From NCBI RefSeq assembly GCF_937468385.1, contig NZ_CALBWS010000009.1:1-64000 (forward strand): DNA of 64,000 nucleotides. The letters are read 5' to 3'. This DNA comes from Neobacillus rhizosphaerae (GTDB taxonomy: Bacteria > Bacillota > Bacilli > Bacillales > Cytobacillaceae). The notes beneath the pieces were generated by a model. The model made no database searches and was not told the origin of the DNA. It worked only from the letters and a program-made list of their open reading frames with translations. Shown here one piece after another: positions 21,888-31,444 of this stretch (positions are counted from its first letter, which is position 1; every line of letters starts with the position of its first letter). A program made the position numbers and the translations under genes.

Positions 21888-22040
21888 CAAGTCCACTCCT
21901 CAAATCTATGTTTTACTAGTATACGGAAAATTAAGGAAATCTATACATAAAGTGTTTGGAAAATGAAAAATTCATAATGCTTCAATGAAGACGAAAAAAT
22001 TGCTAAAATAGATTTGTTGTTAAAAGAGGAAGGTGTTAAT

Positions 22041-22913
22041 ATGATTCTCACATCAAGTGGAATTCAAAAAGAATTTGATAAACTTCAAAACGAAGATACA
22101 TGGCTGAACCTTGGTGAAGGCGTGCTAAAAATTGTTGCCATTTTAGTTATTGCAAATATAATCGTCCGCATTGGTAAAGTGGCAATCCACAACATTTTCA
22201 AGATTAGAAATATGTCACCCCTTAATACTACAGAACGCCGGGAAGATACACTCTCAAAGCTGCTGGATAGTGTTCTTAGCTATGTAGTTTATTTTATTGC
22301 GCTTATGATGGTTCTTTCTGTCTTAGGGATCGATGTGAAGGCATTGATTGCCGGTGCTGGAGTTGTCGGATTAGCAGTAGGATTTGGTGCACAGAGCCTT
22401 GTCAAAGATATTATTTCCGGTTTCTTTATTATTTTTGAAGATCAATTTTCCGTCGGTGACCATATTCGCATAGGACTATTTGAAGGAAACGTCGAAACTA
22501 TAGGGTTAAGAACGACAAAAATTAAAAGCTGGACAGGAGAAGTTCATATTTTACCGAATGGCAGCATCACCCAGGTAACCAATTTTTCGTTAAATAATAG
22601 TATTGCGATTGTTGACATTGCCATCTCCTATGGAGAGGATATTGAAAAGGCAGAAAAGGTGATTGAAGAAGCACTTAAAACAATGCCAAGTCACTATGAA
22701 GAGTTAACGAAAGCCCCTGAACTGTTAGGGATTCAAACGATGGGGCCAACCGAGATTGTTTTACGGGTTATTGCTGAAACATTACCAATGAAGCAGTCGG
22801 GGGTTTCCCGAGCGATTCGGAAGGATATCAAGCTGTTATTAGATGAGAATGGAATTAAAGCTCCAAATCCAAGACTTGTTATGTACCCAAGCGGATCTGA
22901 ACAATCAAAATAG
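22041..22913 (+). CDS. small-conductance mechanosensitive channel, MscS family
   Basis: Membrane protein of 290 aa. Hydrophobic segments near residues 30-50, 70-95 and 100-130 are followed by the MscS pore-lining helix (AGAGVVGLAVGFGAQSLVKD) and the beta domain (FEDQFSVGDHIRIG, ILPNGSI). It releases solutes on hypo-osmotic shock in related proteins. The start is the ATG at 22,041 preceded by GAGGAAGGTG; nine upstream codons are excluded. It is 18 bp upstream of yyzM and probably cotranscribed. Confidence 0.9.
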   Translation: MILTSSGIQKEFDKLQNEDTWLNLGEGVLKIVAILVIANIIVRIGKVAIHNIFKIRNMSPLNTTERREDTLSKLLDSVLSYVVYFIALMMVLSVLGIDVKALIAGAGVVGLAVGFGAQSLVKDIISGFFIIFEDQFSVGDHIRIGLFEGNVETIGLRTTKIKSWTGEVHILPNGSITQVTNFSLNNSIAIVDIAISYGEDIEKAEKVIEEALKTMPSHYEELTKAPELLGIQTMGPTEIVLRVIAETLPMKQSGVSRAIRKDIKLLLDENGIKAPNPRLVMYPSGSEQSK

Positions 22914-22931
22914 AAATGAGGGTGGTAAGCT

Positions 22932-23129
22932 ATGGAGGAAAAAGAATTTGCCCTAAATGATGTCGTGGAAATGAAGAAACAGCATCCTTGTGGGACGAAT
23001 CGTTGGAAAGTCATCCGCATGGGGATGGACGTTCGGATTAAATGCGAAGGCTGCGGACATAGCGTTCTGATTCCAAGGAAAGAGTTTTCCCGAAAGATGA
23101 AGAAAATTTTAGTGAAGCACGAGGGATAA
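22932..23129 (+). CDS. yyzM: DUF951 family protein YyzM
   Basis: Small protein of 65 aa with the DUF951 pattern: VVEMKKQHPCGTNRWKVIRM, then CEGCGHSVLIPRKEFSRKMKKIL. The three cysteines plus HPCG suggest a possible metal site, but function is unknown. It usually sits between an MscS-type gene and ychF in Bacillales, as here, although yyaE intervenes. GAGGGTGG precedes the start. Confidence 0.9.
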   Translation: MEEKEFALNDVVEMKKQHPCGTNRWKVIRMGMDVRIKCEGCGHSVLIPRKEFSRKMKKILVKHEG

Positions 23130-23213
23130 TCTTCTGCTTCTTTTTTTTTTGATACTATATTATTCTTATAAGAAAAGTAGATATAGAACTATTGTGTAAA
23201 GAGGGTGGAGATT

Positions 23214-25217
23214 TTGGCTGAAGTACGAAAGGCGGCTTGTCCGTTAAATTGCTGGGATAGCTGCGGCTTTAATGTAACAGTAGAAAATAACAAGGTTACG
23301 AAGGTTGAAGGGGATCCCACTCATCCAATCACCCAAGGGAAAATTTGCGGACGAGGCCGGATGCTTGAGACAAGGACTAACTCCTCAGAACGGCTTTTGT
23401 CCCCCTTAAAAAAGATAAACGGCAGCTTCGAACCAATATCTTGGGAGCAGGCACTTGCTGAAATTGCAGCTAAATTATCGGAAATTAAACAACAGTACGG
23501 TACCACGGCTGTATTACACAGTCATGATTATGCTAATAACGGGATATTGAAAAATCTAGACCAGCGCTTTTTTAATTGCTTCGGCGGTGTAACAGAGCTT
23601 TATGGCTCTCTGTGCTGGGGGGCGGGAATTGAAGCACAAAAATGGGATTTTGGTAATGCTTGCAGCCATGAACCTGATGACATCTACAACAGTAAGAACA
23701 TCATTATTTGGGGACGAAATGTGGCCCGGACAAACATGCATTTTTATGAAAAGCTATTGGAAGCAAAAAAGCGTGGGGCAAAACTATTTGTCATTGATCC
23801 GATATTTAATGCAACGGCCAAAATTGCCGATCAATATATTTCGATTAAACCTGGCATGGACGGTCTTTTGGCTGCTGGGATCATTAAGGAAATGCTTCGG
23901 CTTGGTCTGGAGGATCGTGGGTTTATTGAACAATATACACATGGATTTAATGATTTAGGACAACTACTGGATAGTATTTCAAGTGAAAAAATTAGTGAAA
24001 TGACCGAAGTACCCTGTGATGTAATAACAAAATTAGCCTCTGTTTACGCTGATAAACCAACTGCGACCTATATGGGCTTAGGCTTACAGCGTTATAAAAA
24101 TGGCGGTAATACGATTCGGTTTATTGATGCCCTTGTAGCGATTAGCGGGAATATCGGCATTGCCGGAGGAGGCGCAAATTATGCCAATCTGCAGGTTGGT
24201 CAAAGTTTTGCCCTCGAGGAGTTAACGCTTCCGGGTCGCAGGAACAATCATCGACAATTCTCGATGATGAAACAAGCGGAAGAGATTCTAAATGCTACCA
24301 GCCCGGGAATACAGATGATTATCGTGACTTGCGGCAATCCGCTGACACAAGTTCCTGATTCAAAGATGGTTGAAAAGGCATTCTCGTCAGTTTCAACCCT
24401 GGTAGTTATCGAACAGTACATGACGGACACGGCACAACTTGCCGATTATATTTTGCCAACAACAACAGCTTTTGAGGAAGAGGATCTTTATTATTCCTCG
24501 ATGTACCATCATTATGTCAATTTTGGTCCTAAACTGGTCTCTCCTCCCGGTGAGGCGAAACCGGATTTATGGATTTGGACACAGCTAGCGCAAAGGCTTG
24601 GTTTTGGTGCTGATTTTCATTTTTCAAGAGCTGAATGGCTTAAGATGACGCTTAAATCATTGGAAGAAAAGGGCTTGACGCTTGAAAAATTAAAAGAAAA
24701 ACATACCTTGGAATTACCCGTTGACAAAATTCCCTGGCAGGATCGTCAGTTCCAAACATTATCGGGTAAATTTGAATTTACTTCATTCCTAGGTCAGCAA
24801 AAGGGTGATAACGGCTTGTTAACATTAGCAGTCCCTGATGAATCCAAATGGAAAAATCCTGAGCTGGCGGAAAAATATCCATATAGTCTGCTAACGATTC
24901 ACCCGTTACGTTCTAATCACTCGCAGAATTATCATCTGTTAGCCAATGAACCACGCCTTAAAGTGGAGGTCGCGCAAAATATTGCTGATAAGCTCAACTT
25001 GCAAAAGGACGATTATGTCAGGGTATGGAATGATCGTGGTGAAGTAAAGGGCTATCTCTCCATTTTACCGGCTGCCCATCCAAATACAATTAATATTGAT
25101 GAGGGAATATGGCGCCGGTTTGGCGGGTCGGTAAATAACCTGACGTCGAGCCGGGAATCTGATAATGGCCTAGGAAGTACGTTATATGATTGTCTTGTAA
25201 ATCTTGAAAAGTTCTAA
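23214..25217 (+). CDS. yyaE: molybdopterin-dependent oxidoreductase YyaE
   Basis: Putative Mo-bisMGD oxidoreductase, 667 aa, of the DMSO-reductase superfamily. The N-terminal [4Fe-4S] motif is C-x3-C-x3-C (ACPLNCWDSCGF) with a fourth cysteine in GKICGRGR. The central domains carry SLCWGAG and IDPIFNATAKIADQYI, and a C-terminal molydopterin-dinucleotide-binding domain starts near YSLLTIHPLRSNHSQNYH. There is no signal peptide, so it should be cytoplasmic; its substrate is unknown. I prefer the TTG start at 23,214 after GAGGGTGGAG; a GTG three codons upstream overlaps that site. The length equals that of B. subtilis YyaE. Confidence 0.88.
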   Translation: MAEVRKAACPLNCWDSCGFNVTVENNKVTKVEGDPTHPITQGKICGRGRMLETRTNSSERLLSPLKKINGSFEPISWEQALAEIAAKLSEIKQQYGTTAVLHSHDYANNGILKNLDQRFFNCFGGVTELYGSLCWGAGIEAQKWDFGNACSHEPDDIYNSKNIIIWGRNVARTNMHFYEKLLEAKKRGAKLFVIDPIFNATAKIADQYISIKPGMDGLLAAGIIKEMLRLGLEDRGFIEQYTHGFNDLGQLLDSISSEKISEMTEVPCDVITKLASVYADKPTATYMGLGLQRYKNGGNTIRFIDALVAISGNIGIAGGGANYANLQVGQSFALEELTLPGRRNNHRQFSMMKQAEEILNATSPGIQMIIVTCGNPLTQVPDSKMVEKAFSSVSTLVVIEQYMTDTAQLADYILPTTTAFEEEDLYYSSMYHHYVNFGPKLVSPPGEAKPDLWIWTQLAQRLGFGADFHFSRAEWLKMTLKSLEEKGLTLEKLKEKHTLELPVDKIPWQDRQFQTLSGKFEFTSFLGQQKGDNGLLTLAVPDESKWKNPELAEKYPYSLLTIHPLRSNHSQNYHLLANEPRLKVEVAQNIADKLNLQKDDYVRVWNDRGEVKGYLSILPAAHPNTINIDEGIWRRFGGSVNNLTSSRESDNGLGSTLYDCLVNLEKF

Positions 25218-25220
25218 TAA

Positions 25221-25251
25221 CTGTCGCCTTAGGGCGGCAGTTGTCTTTTTT
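25221..25251 (+). terminator. yyaE terminator
   Basis: CTGTCGCC (25,221-25,228) pairs with GGGCGGCAG region (25,233-25,240), followed by TTGTCTTTTTT. Confidence 0.85.
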
Positions 25252-25342
25252 CTAACAAATGCCTATAATTGTGAAAGGCTTGTCTATTTATTTTGGAGAT
25301 AATTTTAAAAATAGATATATTTTTATCGAGGAGTGAACGTAA

Positions 25343-26443
25343 ATGGCTTTAACAGCTGGTATTGTAGGTTTGCCGAACGTTGGTAAATCTACGTTATTTA
25401 ATGCAATAACCCAAGCAGGGGCTGAATCAGCAAATTATCCTTTCTGTACCATTGATCCGAATGTAGGGATAGTCGAGGTACCGGATTACCGCCTACAAAA
25501 ATTAACCGAGCTCGTGCAGCCGAAGAAAACAGTTCCAACGGCATTTGAATTTACCGATATTGCCGGGATTGTTAAAGGGGCAAGTAAAGGTGAAGGGTTG
25601 GGAAACAAGTTCCTTTCTCATATCCGCCAAGTCGATGCCATTTGCCAAGTAGTCCGTTGCTTTGCAGATGAAAACATTACCCATGTATCCGGGAAAGTGG
25701 ACCCAATCGATGATATTGAAACCATCAACCTAGAATTAATCCTTGCTGATATGGAATCGGTTGAAAAGCGAATTGGACGTGTTGAAAAATTAGCAAAGCA
25801 AAAGGATAAGGATGCTGCAGCTGAATTTGAAATTCTTGCGATGCTGCGTGATGCTTTTGAAGCAGAAAAACCTGCTCGTACAGTTGATTTTACCGAAGAG
25901 CAAATGAAATTGGTAAAAGGACTCCACCTTTTAACGATCAAACCTGTCCTATATGTGGCAAACGTTAGTGAAGAAGATGTTGCCAATCCATCAGATAATG
26001 AGTATGTTCAAAAAGTTCGTGAATTTGCCAAGGCAGATAATGCGGAAGTAATCGTGATTTGTGCAAAAATTGAAGAAGAAATTGCCGAGCTTGAAGGCGA
26101 AGAAAAGCAAATGTTCCTTGAGGAACTTGGTATTGAGGAGTCTGGACTTGATCAACTAATTCGGGCAGCCTACAACCTACTTGGCCTAGCGACCTACTTC
26201 ACTGCTGGTGTGCAGGAAGTTCGTGCGTGGACATTCAGAAATGGAATGAAGGCTCCTCAATGTGCTGGTATCATTCACTCAGACTTTGAACGCGGCTTTA
26301 TTCGCGCTGAAACGGTTTCTTTTGCTGATTTACTTGCGGCTGGTAGTCATAATGCGGCGAAAGAAGCAGGGAAAGTTCGTTTAGAAGGTAAAGAATATGA
26401 AGTAAAAGACGGAGATGTCATCCATTTCCGATTTAACGTGTAA
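25343..26443 (+). CDS. ychF: redox-regulated ATPase YchF (Obg-like)
   Basis: Obg-related P-loop protein of 366 aa that prefers ATP over GTP. The P-loop is GLPNVGKSTLFNAIT, G3 is FTDIAGIVKGASKGEGLGNKFL, and the NKxE region reads YVANVSEED, the altered specificity motif. The C-terminal TGS domain ends DGDVIHFRFNV. Implicated in stress response and ribosome binding; the B. subtilis name is YyaF. GAGGAG precedes the start. Confidence 0.97.
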   Translation: MALTAGIVGLPNVGKSTLFNAITQAGAESANYPFCTIDPNVGIVEVPDYRLQKLTELVQPKKTVPTAFEFTDIAGIVKGASKGEGLGNKFLSHIRQVDAICQVVRCFADENITHVSGKVDPIDDIETINLELILADMESVEKRIGRVEKLAKQKDKDAAAEFEILAMLRDAFEAEKPARTVDFTEEQMKLVKGLHLLTIKPVLYVANVSEEDVANPSDNEYVQKVREFAKADNAEVIVICAKIEEEIAELEGEEKQMFLEELGIEESGLDQLIRAAYNLLGLATYFTAGVQEVRAWTFRNGMKAPQCAGIIHSDFERGFIRAETVSFADLLAAGSHNAAKEAGKVRLEGKEYEVKDGDVIHFRFNV

Positions 26444-26450
26444 TTTGTTG

Positions 26451-26483
26451 GAGGCTGACATCTAGTGTCGGCCTCTTTCTCTT
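26451..26483 (+). terminator. ychF terminator
   Basis: GAGGCTGACA (26,451-26,460) pairs with TGTCGGCCTC (26,466-26,475), followed by TTTCTCTTT. Confidence 0.88.
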
Positions 26484-26509
26484 TGTTAAAAAGCATTACA
26501 GGGAAGACG

Positions 26510-26538
26510 TTGCTTTTCCGCGTATCCTATGATATAAT
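26510..26538 (+). promoter_or_regulatory. rpsF: rpsF promoter
   Basis: TTGCTT (26,510-26,515) and TATAAT (26,533-26,538) with 17 bp between them, about 70 bp before rpsF. Confidence 0.75.
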
Positions 26539-26562
26539 TTCAACTTGTGAGTAATGAATAAT

Positions 26563-26594
26563 TGCTCCTTGCCCATTCGGGCCGTTTAGACCAA
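26563..26594 (+). promoter_or_regulatory. candidate S6:S18 autoregulatory leader of rpsF
   Basis: In the rpsF 5' untranslated region a small hairpin (GCCCATTCGGGC) is followed by CCG. Known rpsF leaders bind the S6:S18 complex through a CCG bulge in such a structure. The match is by eye and incomplete. Confidence 0.35.
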
Positions 26595-26609
26595 AAGGAG
26601 GTGACTGTG

Positions 26610-26897
26610 ATGAATAAGTACGAAATCATGTACATCATCCGCCCAAATATTGAAGATGAAGCGAAAAAGGCTCTTGTAGAGCGTTTTAACACAATTCTTC
26701 TTGATAATGGTGCGGAAACTGCTGAAACAAAAGATTGGGGTAAGCGCCGTCTTGCATACGAAATCAACGATTTCCGTGACGGATACTACCAAATCGCTAA
26801 AACAACATCTTCAGCTGATGCAGTACAAGAGTTTTCTCGTCTTGCAAAAATCAGCGAAGATATCATTCGCCATATCGTAATTAAAGAAGAAGAATAA
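26610..26897 (+). CDS. rpsF: 30S ribosomal protein S6
   Basis: Ribosomal protein of 95 aa that pairs with S18 on the small-subunit platform. The family pattern [19 protein letters not shown] and [19 protein letters not shown] are present. The start is the ATG at 26,610, preceded by AAAAGGAGGTG; the in-frame extension to 26,562 would include this site. First gene of the rpsF-ssb-rpsR operon. Confidence 0.98.
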   Translation: MNKYEIMYIIRPNIEDEAKKALVERFNTILLDNGAETAETKDWGKRRLAYEINDFRDGYYQIAKTTSSADAVQEFSRLAKISEDIIRHIVIKEEE

Positions 26898-26921
26898 GAT
26901 AGATGTATTTTTGGTAATAAA

Positions 26922-26937
26922 TGTTTCACGTGAAACA
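26922..26937. promoter_or_regulatory. parS site between rpsF and ssb
   Basis: A perfect 16-bp parS palindrome (TGTTTCACGTGAAACA) in the rpsF-ssb gap, inside the operon. It is 6.8 kb from the spo0J copy. Confidence 0.96.
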
Positions 26938-26966
26938 TTTTGCCAAAAGAAGAGGAGTTGATTCTG

Positions 26967-27491
26967 ATGATGAATCGTGTCGTGCTTGTCGGTCGTTTAA
27001 CAAAAGACCCTGAACTGCGTTATACGCCAAATGGGGTTCCTGTTGCTACTTTTACGTTAGCAGTTAACCGCACATTTTCAAATCAGCAAGGTGAACGTGA
27101 AGCAGATTTTATTAACTGCGTTATTTGGCGTAAACCTGCTGAGAATGTTGCAAACTTCTTGAAAAAAGGCAGCTTAGCAGGTGTTGACGGTCGGATTCAA
27201 ACCCGCAACTATGAAGGACAAGATGGTAAACGTGTATACGTTACAGAGGTTCAGGCAGAAAGTGTTCAATTTCTAGAACCAAAATCATCTGGTGGTGGCG
27301 GAAGAAGCAACGATTCTTACGGAACTCCTCCAGGGGAACCACAAGGTGGTGGGAACCCATATGGAGGCGGTAATCAGAATCAACGCCAAAATCAGAATCA
27401 AAACCAAAACAAAGGGTTTACCCGAATGGATGAAGATCCATTTGCCGGAAATGGTCAAATTGACATCTCTGATGACGATCTACCATTTTAA
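26967..27491 (+). CDS. ssb: single-stranded DNA-binding protein SsbA
   Basis: Protein of 174 aa. OB fold at residues 1-105 starting [20 protein letters not shown] with [21 protein letters not shown] glycine/asparagine/glutamine-rich linker follows, then the conserved acidic tip DISDDDLPF that recruits partner proteins. The start at 26,967 has GAGGAG nine bases upstream and gives the same N-terminal length as B. subtilis SsbA; an earlier in-frame start at 26,940 overlaps the parS region. Middle gene of the rpsF-ssb-rpsR operon. Confidence 0.97.
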   Translation: MMNRVVLVGRLTKDPELRYTPNGVPVATFTLAVNRTFSNQQGEREADFINCVIWRKPAENVANFLKKGSLAGVDGRIQTRNYEGQDGKRVYVTEVQAESVQFLEPKSSGGGGRSNDSYGTPPGEPQGGGNPYGGGNQNQRQNQNQNQNKGFTRMDEDPFAGNGQIDISDDDLPF

Positions 27492-27538
27492 AAGAACCTT
27501 ATTGAACGGATAATAACTTGATAAAGGAGGGAATTTTC

Positions 27539-27778
27539 ATGGCAGGAGGACGTAAAGGCGGTCGCGCAAAGCGCCGTAAAGTATGTTATTTCACAGCAAA
27601 TGGCATCTCTCGCATTGATTATAAAGATGTAGATTTACTTAAAAAATTCATCTCTGAGCGTGGAAAGATTTTACCACGTCGTGTAACTGGTACAAGCGCA
27701 AAATATCAACGTAAACTAACAGTTGCAATCAAACGTGCACGTCAAATGGCATTATTACCATTCGTGGCTGGAGAATAA
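27539..27778 (+). CDS. rpsR: 30S ribosomal protein S18
   Basis: Basic 79-aa protein, [18 protein letters not shown] then [20 protein letters not shown], the S18 signature. It forms a heterodimer with S6. The ATG at 27,539 follows AAAGGAGG; an upstream in-frame start is excluded by this. It ends the rpsF operon and is followed by a terminator. Confidence 0.98.
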   Translation: MAGGRKGGRAKRRKVCYFTANGISRIDYKDVDLLKKFISERGKILPRRVTGTSAKYQRKLTVAIKRARQMALLPFVAGE

Positions 27779-27787
27779 TAAAGCGAT

Positions 27788-27829
27788 AAGGCAGTAGGGG
27801 CACCCGCCCTTGCTGCCTTTTTTCTTTTA
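27788..27829 (+). terminator. rpsF-ssb-rpsR terminator
   Basis: AAGGCAG..GGGGC pairs with GCCC..CTGCCTT (27,788-27,819) and is followed by TTTTCTTTT. Confidence 0.88.
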
Positions 27830-27898
27830 AATAAGTTGAATCGAGGCCCATATCTAGCTAAAATAGGGAGATAGGTGTAGAAAAATAGAGGTGAAAAT

Positions 27899-28831
27899 GT
27901 GAAGAATGTACGCAAACTAACAGAGGGCGCTATCCTATTGGCGGCATTTACTGTTCTGTTATTAATCACCATTTACATACCGATTATCGGTTCCTTTTTA
28001 AATATGCTCTTACCGCTGCCGTTCATGTTGTTTTCGGCAAAAAACAGCGTGAAAAATATTGCGGCTTTTTTCTTAGCTGCAATCATTCTTTCGTTCATAG
28101 CAGGTTCGTTTTTAGGGCTCGGATTCATGTTGCTTTACGGGGTAATCGGAGTTGTCATTGGGTTTATGCTGCAAAAAAATAAGAGTCGGACAACGATATT
28201 AATTTCAAGCTCACTTATCTTTATGGCGGGTCTGGTCATCTATTATGTCGTTTCTGTTGCCTTTTTGCAGGTGAATATCATTCAGGAGCTTAAGGTAGCG
28301 TTAAATGAGGGGGTCATAAATTCCCAGGATATGCTAAAATCGATGGGGAAAGAAGACCAAATTGAACTTTTGAACAAGAAGATAAAAATGATTGAAACGC
28401 TTGCACCGTACTTTTTGATTATGTTATCAATTATGGGTACTTTTATTATCCAATGGGTCAATTTTCCGATTCTAAAGCGATTTGGTGTAAAGGTTGAGCC
28501 ATGGGGAAGTTTTCGGAATCTTTCACTGCCAAGAAGCCTTTTATGGTACTATTTAATTGCTATTGGAGTGGATATTTTGGTGCATCCAGAGCAAGGAACC
28601 TATTTATATACAGTTGTCATCAATGCAAGGTATATTTTGGAGATGTTTTTACTGTTTCAAGGCTTTGCCTTTATCTTTTACATTTTTCATCAAAGGTCTA
28701 TTGCCAAGGGTTTTACCTTCCTTCTGGTAATTCTTGCTTTCATGATACCAATTATTCATTATATAATATTGTTATTAGGGATTATGGATTTAGGATTTGA
28801 TTATCGAAAGCGTTTTGAAAAGAAAGAGTAA
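27899..28831 (+). CDS. yybS: DUF2232 membrane protein YybS
   Basis: Polytopic membrane protein of 310 aa with about eight hydrophobic helices (for example LLAAFTVLLLITIYIPIIGSF near the N-terminus), characteristic of the DUF2232/YybS family. It is always upstream of gdpP in Bacillales; the function is unknown, but the ECF-like topology and position suggest a link to c-di-AMP turnover, an inference only. GTG start with AGAGGTG upstream. Confidence 0.88.
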   Translation: MKNVRKLTEGAILLAAFTVLLLITIYIPIIGSFLNMLLPLPFMLFSAKNSVKNIAAFFLAAIILSFIAGSFLGLGFMLLYGVIGVVIGFMLQKNKSRTTILISSSLIFMAGLVIYYVVSVAFLQVNIIQELKVALNEGVINSQDMLKSMGKEDQIELLNKKIKMIETLAPYFLIMLSIMGTFIIQWVNFPILKRFGVKVEPWGSFRNLSLPRSLLWYYLIAIGVDILVHPEQGTYLYTVVINARYILEMFLLFQGFAFIFYIFHQRSIAKGFTFLLVILAFMIPIIHYIILLLGIMDLGFDYRKRFEKKE

Positions 28832-28856
28832 GACTTGTGACTAGGAGCTGAAAACT

Positions 28857-30830
28857 TTGCCTGCATTTTTAGAAAAGCGGTCAATACGTTATCCCTTTTA
28901 CGGGTTAATAGGCGTTACAGTGGTACTGCTCATTGTCCTGTCCTTATATAATTGGATATTAAGTGTAGCCGGGTTGTTATTAATGTTTTTCCCCATCTAC
29001 TATATGTTTGTCATCGACCAGCGCCAAAGGGAGGAAATGGAGGAGTATATTTCGACTCTTTCTTACCGGGTAAAAAGAGTTGGCGAAGAAGCACTCTTGG
29101 GGATGCCCATCGGGATTATGCTTATTAATGATGAGTATTATATTGAATGGACAAATCCGTTTCTATCCTCTTGTTTTGATGAGGACACGATTGTCGGAAG
29201 ATCACTTTATGATTTAGCGGACACTTTGATTCCGTTAATTAAGCAGGAGGTAGAGACGGAAATCATTACCCTGCATGACCGAAAATTCCGCGTTATCCAT
29301 AAACGCGAGGAGCGGCTTTTATACTTTTTTGATGTAACGGAACAACAAGAAATTGAGAAAATGTATCATGATGAACGGACGGTTATTGCTACTATCTTTT
29401 TAGACAATTATGATGACTTAACACAGGGAATGGACGACCAAATGCGTGGTAGCATCAATAATTTAGTAACGTCCATTCTGAATAAGTGGGCAACTGATAA
29501 TGGCATTTTCTTGAAACGGGTTTCCTCGGAACGATTTATTGCTGTTTTTAGCGAAGGAATTCTCCATATGCTTGAAAGAGGGAAATTTACCATCCTCGAT
29601 GAGATTAGAGAAATGACCACTAAGGAGAATGTCTCGTTTACCTTAAGTATTGGGGTTGGGACAGGCGTCTCCTCCTTACCTGAATTAGGTATCCTAGCAC
29701 AATCAAGTCTCGATTTGGCCCTAGGTAGGGGCGGAGATCAAGTAGCGATTAAGCTGCCAAATGGAAAAGTGAAGTTCTTTGGTGGCAAAACAAATCCAAT
29801 TGAAAAACGGACAAGAGTTAGAGCAAGGGTCATCTCCCATGCCTTGAGGGATTTAATTACCGCAAGTGATAAAGTTATTATAATGGGCCATAAAAACCCT
29901 GACATGGATTCGATTGGCTCAAGCATCGGTATTAATAAGGTAGCACAAATGAACCAAAAGGAAGCCTATATCGTTGTGAACATGCAGGAAATGGACAACG
30001 GTGTAAGGCGGCTTATGGAAGAAATTCGTCATCAGGAGCACTTATTTTCTCACTTTATCAGCCCAGAAGAAGCACTTGAGATTGTATCTGATAAGACACT
30101 GCTAGTTGTCGTTGACACCCATAAACCGTCTATGGTTATGGAAGAGCGACTGCTAAATAAAATTGATCATGTTGTGGTTATTGACCATCATCGTCGCGGT
30201 GAAGACTTTATTTCCAATCCATTGCTCGTTTATATGGAGCCATATGCCTCCTCTACCTCGGAGTTAGTAACAGAGTTTTTGGAATATCAGCCGAAACGAG
30301 GTAAAATTGAGATGATCGAAGCGACTGCACTTTTAGCAGGAATCATCGTCGATACAAAAAGCTTTTCATTACGAACCGGCTCAAGAACCTTTGATGCAGC
30401 CTCTTACCTCAGGGCACACGGTGCCGATACTGTTCTCGTTCAAAAGTTTTTGAAAGAGGACGTGGATACATATATAAGAAGATCCAAGCTGATTGAATCA
30501 GTCTCCTTTTATCGTGATGGAATTGCGATTGCCAAGGGAACTGAACATCAGCATAATGATCAGGTCATTATTGCTCAAGCAGCTGATACACTATTAACCA
30601 TGGATGGTGTGCTTGCGTCCTTTGTTATTTCAAAACGGAGTGAAGAGGTTATTGGTATCAGTGCACGTTCCCTCGGGAATATCAATGTCCAGGTGATTAT
30701 GGAAAGTCTAAAAGGCGGTGGTCACCTGACAAATGCAGCCACACAGCTGACGGGCCTGTCAATTGAAGAAACGGATGCCCAATTAAAGATAGCGATTGAT
30801 GATTATTTTGAAGGAGTGAAAAAAGAATGA
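28857..30830 (+). CDS. gdpP: cyclic-di-AMP phosphodiesterase GdpP (YybT)
   Basis: Membrane enzyme of 657 aa that hydrolyses c-di-AMP to pApA. Two N-terminal transmembrane helices are followed by a PAS-like domain (about 75-150), a degenerate GGDEF domain (about 170-300) and a DHH/DHHA1 module. Visible active-site segments are [36 protein letters not shown] and the [10 protein letters not shown] of DHHA1. TTG start. Its last four bases overlap rplI (ATGA), so translation is coupled. c-di-AMP level affects cell-wall and potassium homeostasis. Confidence 0.96.
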   Translation: MPAFLEKRSIRYPFYGLIGVTVVLLIVLSLYNWILSVAGLLLMFFPIYYMFVIDQRQREEMEEYISTLSYRVKRVGEEALLGMPIGIMLINDEYYIEWTNPFLSSCFDEDTIVGRSLYDLADTLIPLIKQEVETEIITLHDRKFRVIHKREERLLYFFDVTEQQEIEKMYHDERTVIATIFLDNYDDLTQGMDDQMRGSINNLVTSILNKWATDNGIFLKRVSSERFIAVFSEGILHMLERGKFTILDEIREMTTKENVSFTLSIGVGTGVSSLPELGILAQSSLDLALGRGGDQVAIKLPNGKVKFFGGKTNPIEKRTRVRARVISHALRDLITASDKVIIMGHKNPDMDSIGSSIGINKVAQMNQKEAYIVVNMQEMDNGVRRLMEEIRHQEHLFSHFISPEEALEIVSDKTLLVVVDTHKPSMVMEERLLNKIDHVVVIDHHRRGEDFISNPLLVYMEPYASSTSELVTEFLEYQPKRGKIEMIEATALLAGIIVDTKSFSLRTGSRTFDAASYLRAHGADTVLVQKFLKEDVDTYIRRSKLIESVSFYRDGIAIAKGTEHQHNDQVIIAQAADTLLTMDGVLASFVISKRSEEVIGISARSLGNINVQVIMESLKGGGHLTNAATQLTGLSIEETDAQLKIAIDDYFEGVKKE

Positions 30831-31273
30831 AAGTAATATTTCTTAAGGATGTAAAAGGAAAAGGCAAAAAAGGCGAAGTCAAGAATGTAGCAGATGGTTA
30901 TGCCCATAACTTCTTAATCAAGCAAGGATTAGCGGTTGAAGCAAATAATGCTAGTATCAGTTCATTAGATGCACAAAAGAAGAAACAGGATCGAGCTGCT
31001 GCTGAAGAATTAGCTGAAGCGAAAAAGCTGAAAGAAACATTGGACCAAATTACTGTGGAATTATCTGCGAAGGCAGGCGAAGGTGGTAGATTGTTTGGTT
31101 CGATTACAACCAAGCAAATTGCTGAAGAACTGCATAAGAAGCATGGTATTAAAATTGATAAGCGGAAAATGGAATTAGCAGATGGGATTCGTTCACTTGG
31201 CCACACAAAGGTCCCGGTAAAGCTGCATCATGAAGTTACAGCAACATTAACCGTCTCAGTGAAAGAAATTTAA
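30827..31273 (+). CDS. rplI: 50S ribosomal protein L9
   Basis: Ribosomal protein of 148 aa. The N-terminal domain carries the L9 signature [20 protein letters not shown] and [14 protein letters not shown] long helix links it to the C-terminal domain ([17 protein letters not shown]). Overlaps gdpP by four bases and ends the yybS-gdpP-rplI unit. Confidence 0.97.
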   Translation: MKVIFLKDVKGKGKKGEVKNVADGYAHNFLIKQGLAVEANNASISSLDAQKKKQDRAAAEELAEAKKLKETLDQITVELSAKAGEGGRLFGSITTKQIAEELHKKHGIKIDKRKMELADGIRSLGHTKVPVKLHHEVTATLTVSVKEI

Positions 31274-31346
31274 AAATCAAGAATAAAATTTGCCAGTGCG
31301 AAATTAAGGATAAACATGATAGAATGTTAAAAGTAAGCTATGGAAT

Positions 31347-31380
31347 GTGATCGGTTTAAGGCTGGTCACTTTTTTCTTTT
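31347..31380 (+). terminator. rplI terminator
   Basis: GTGATCGG (31,347-31,354) pairs with CTGGTCAC (31,362-31,369) using two G-T pairs, followed by a long T-run. Confidence 0.75.
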
Positions 31381-31444
31381 TGGGATATGATATTTTTATA
31401 CGTTTAAAATAAAGCATCCTTCTAAATAGGAGGTTTTTGATATT

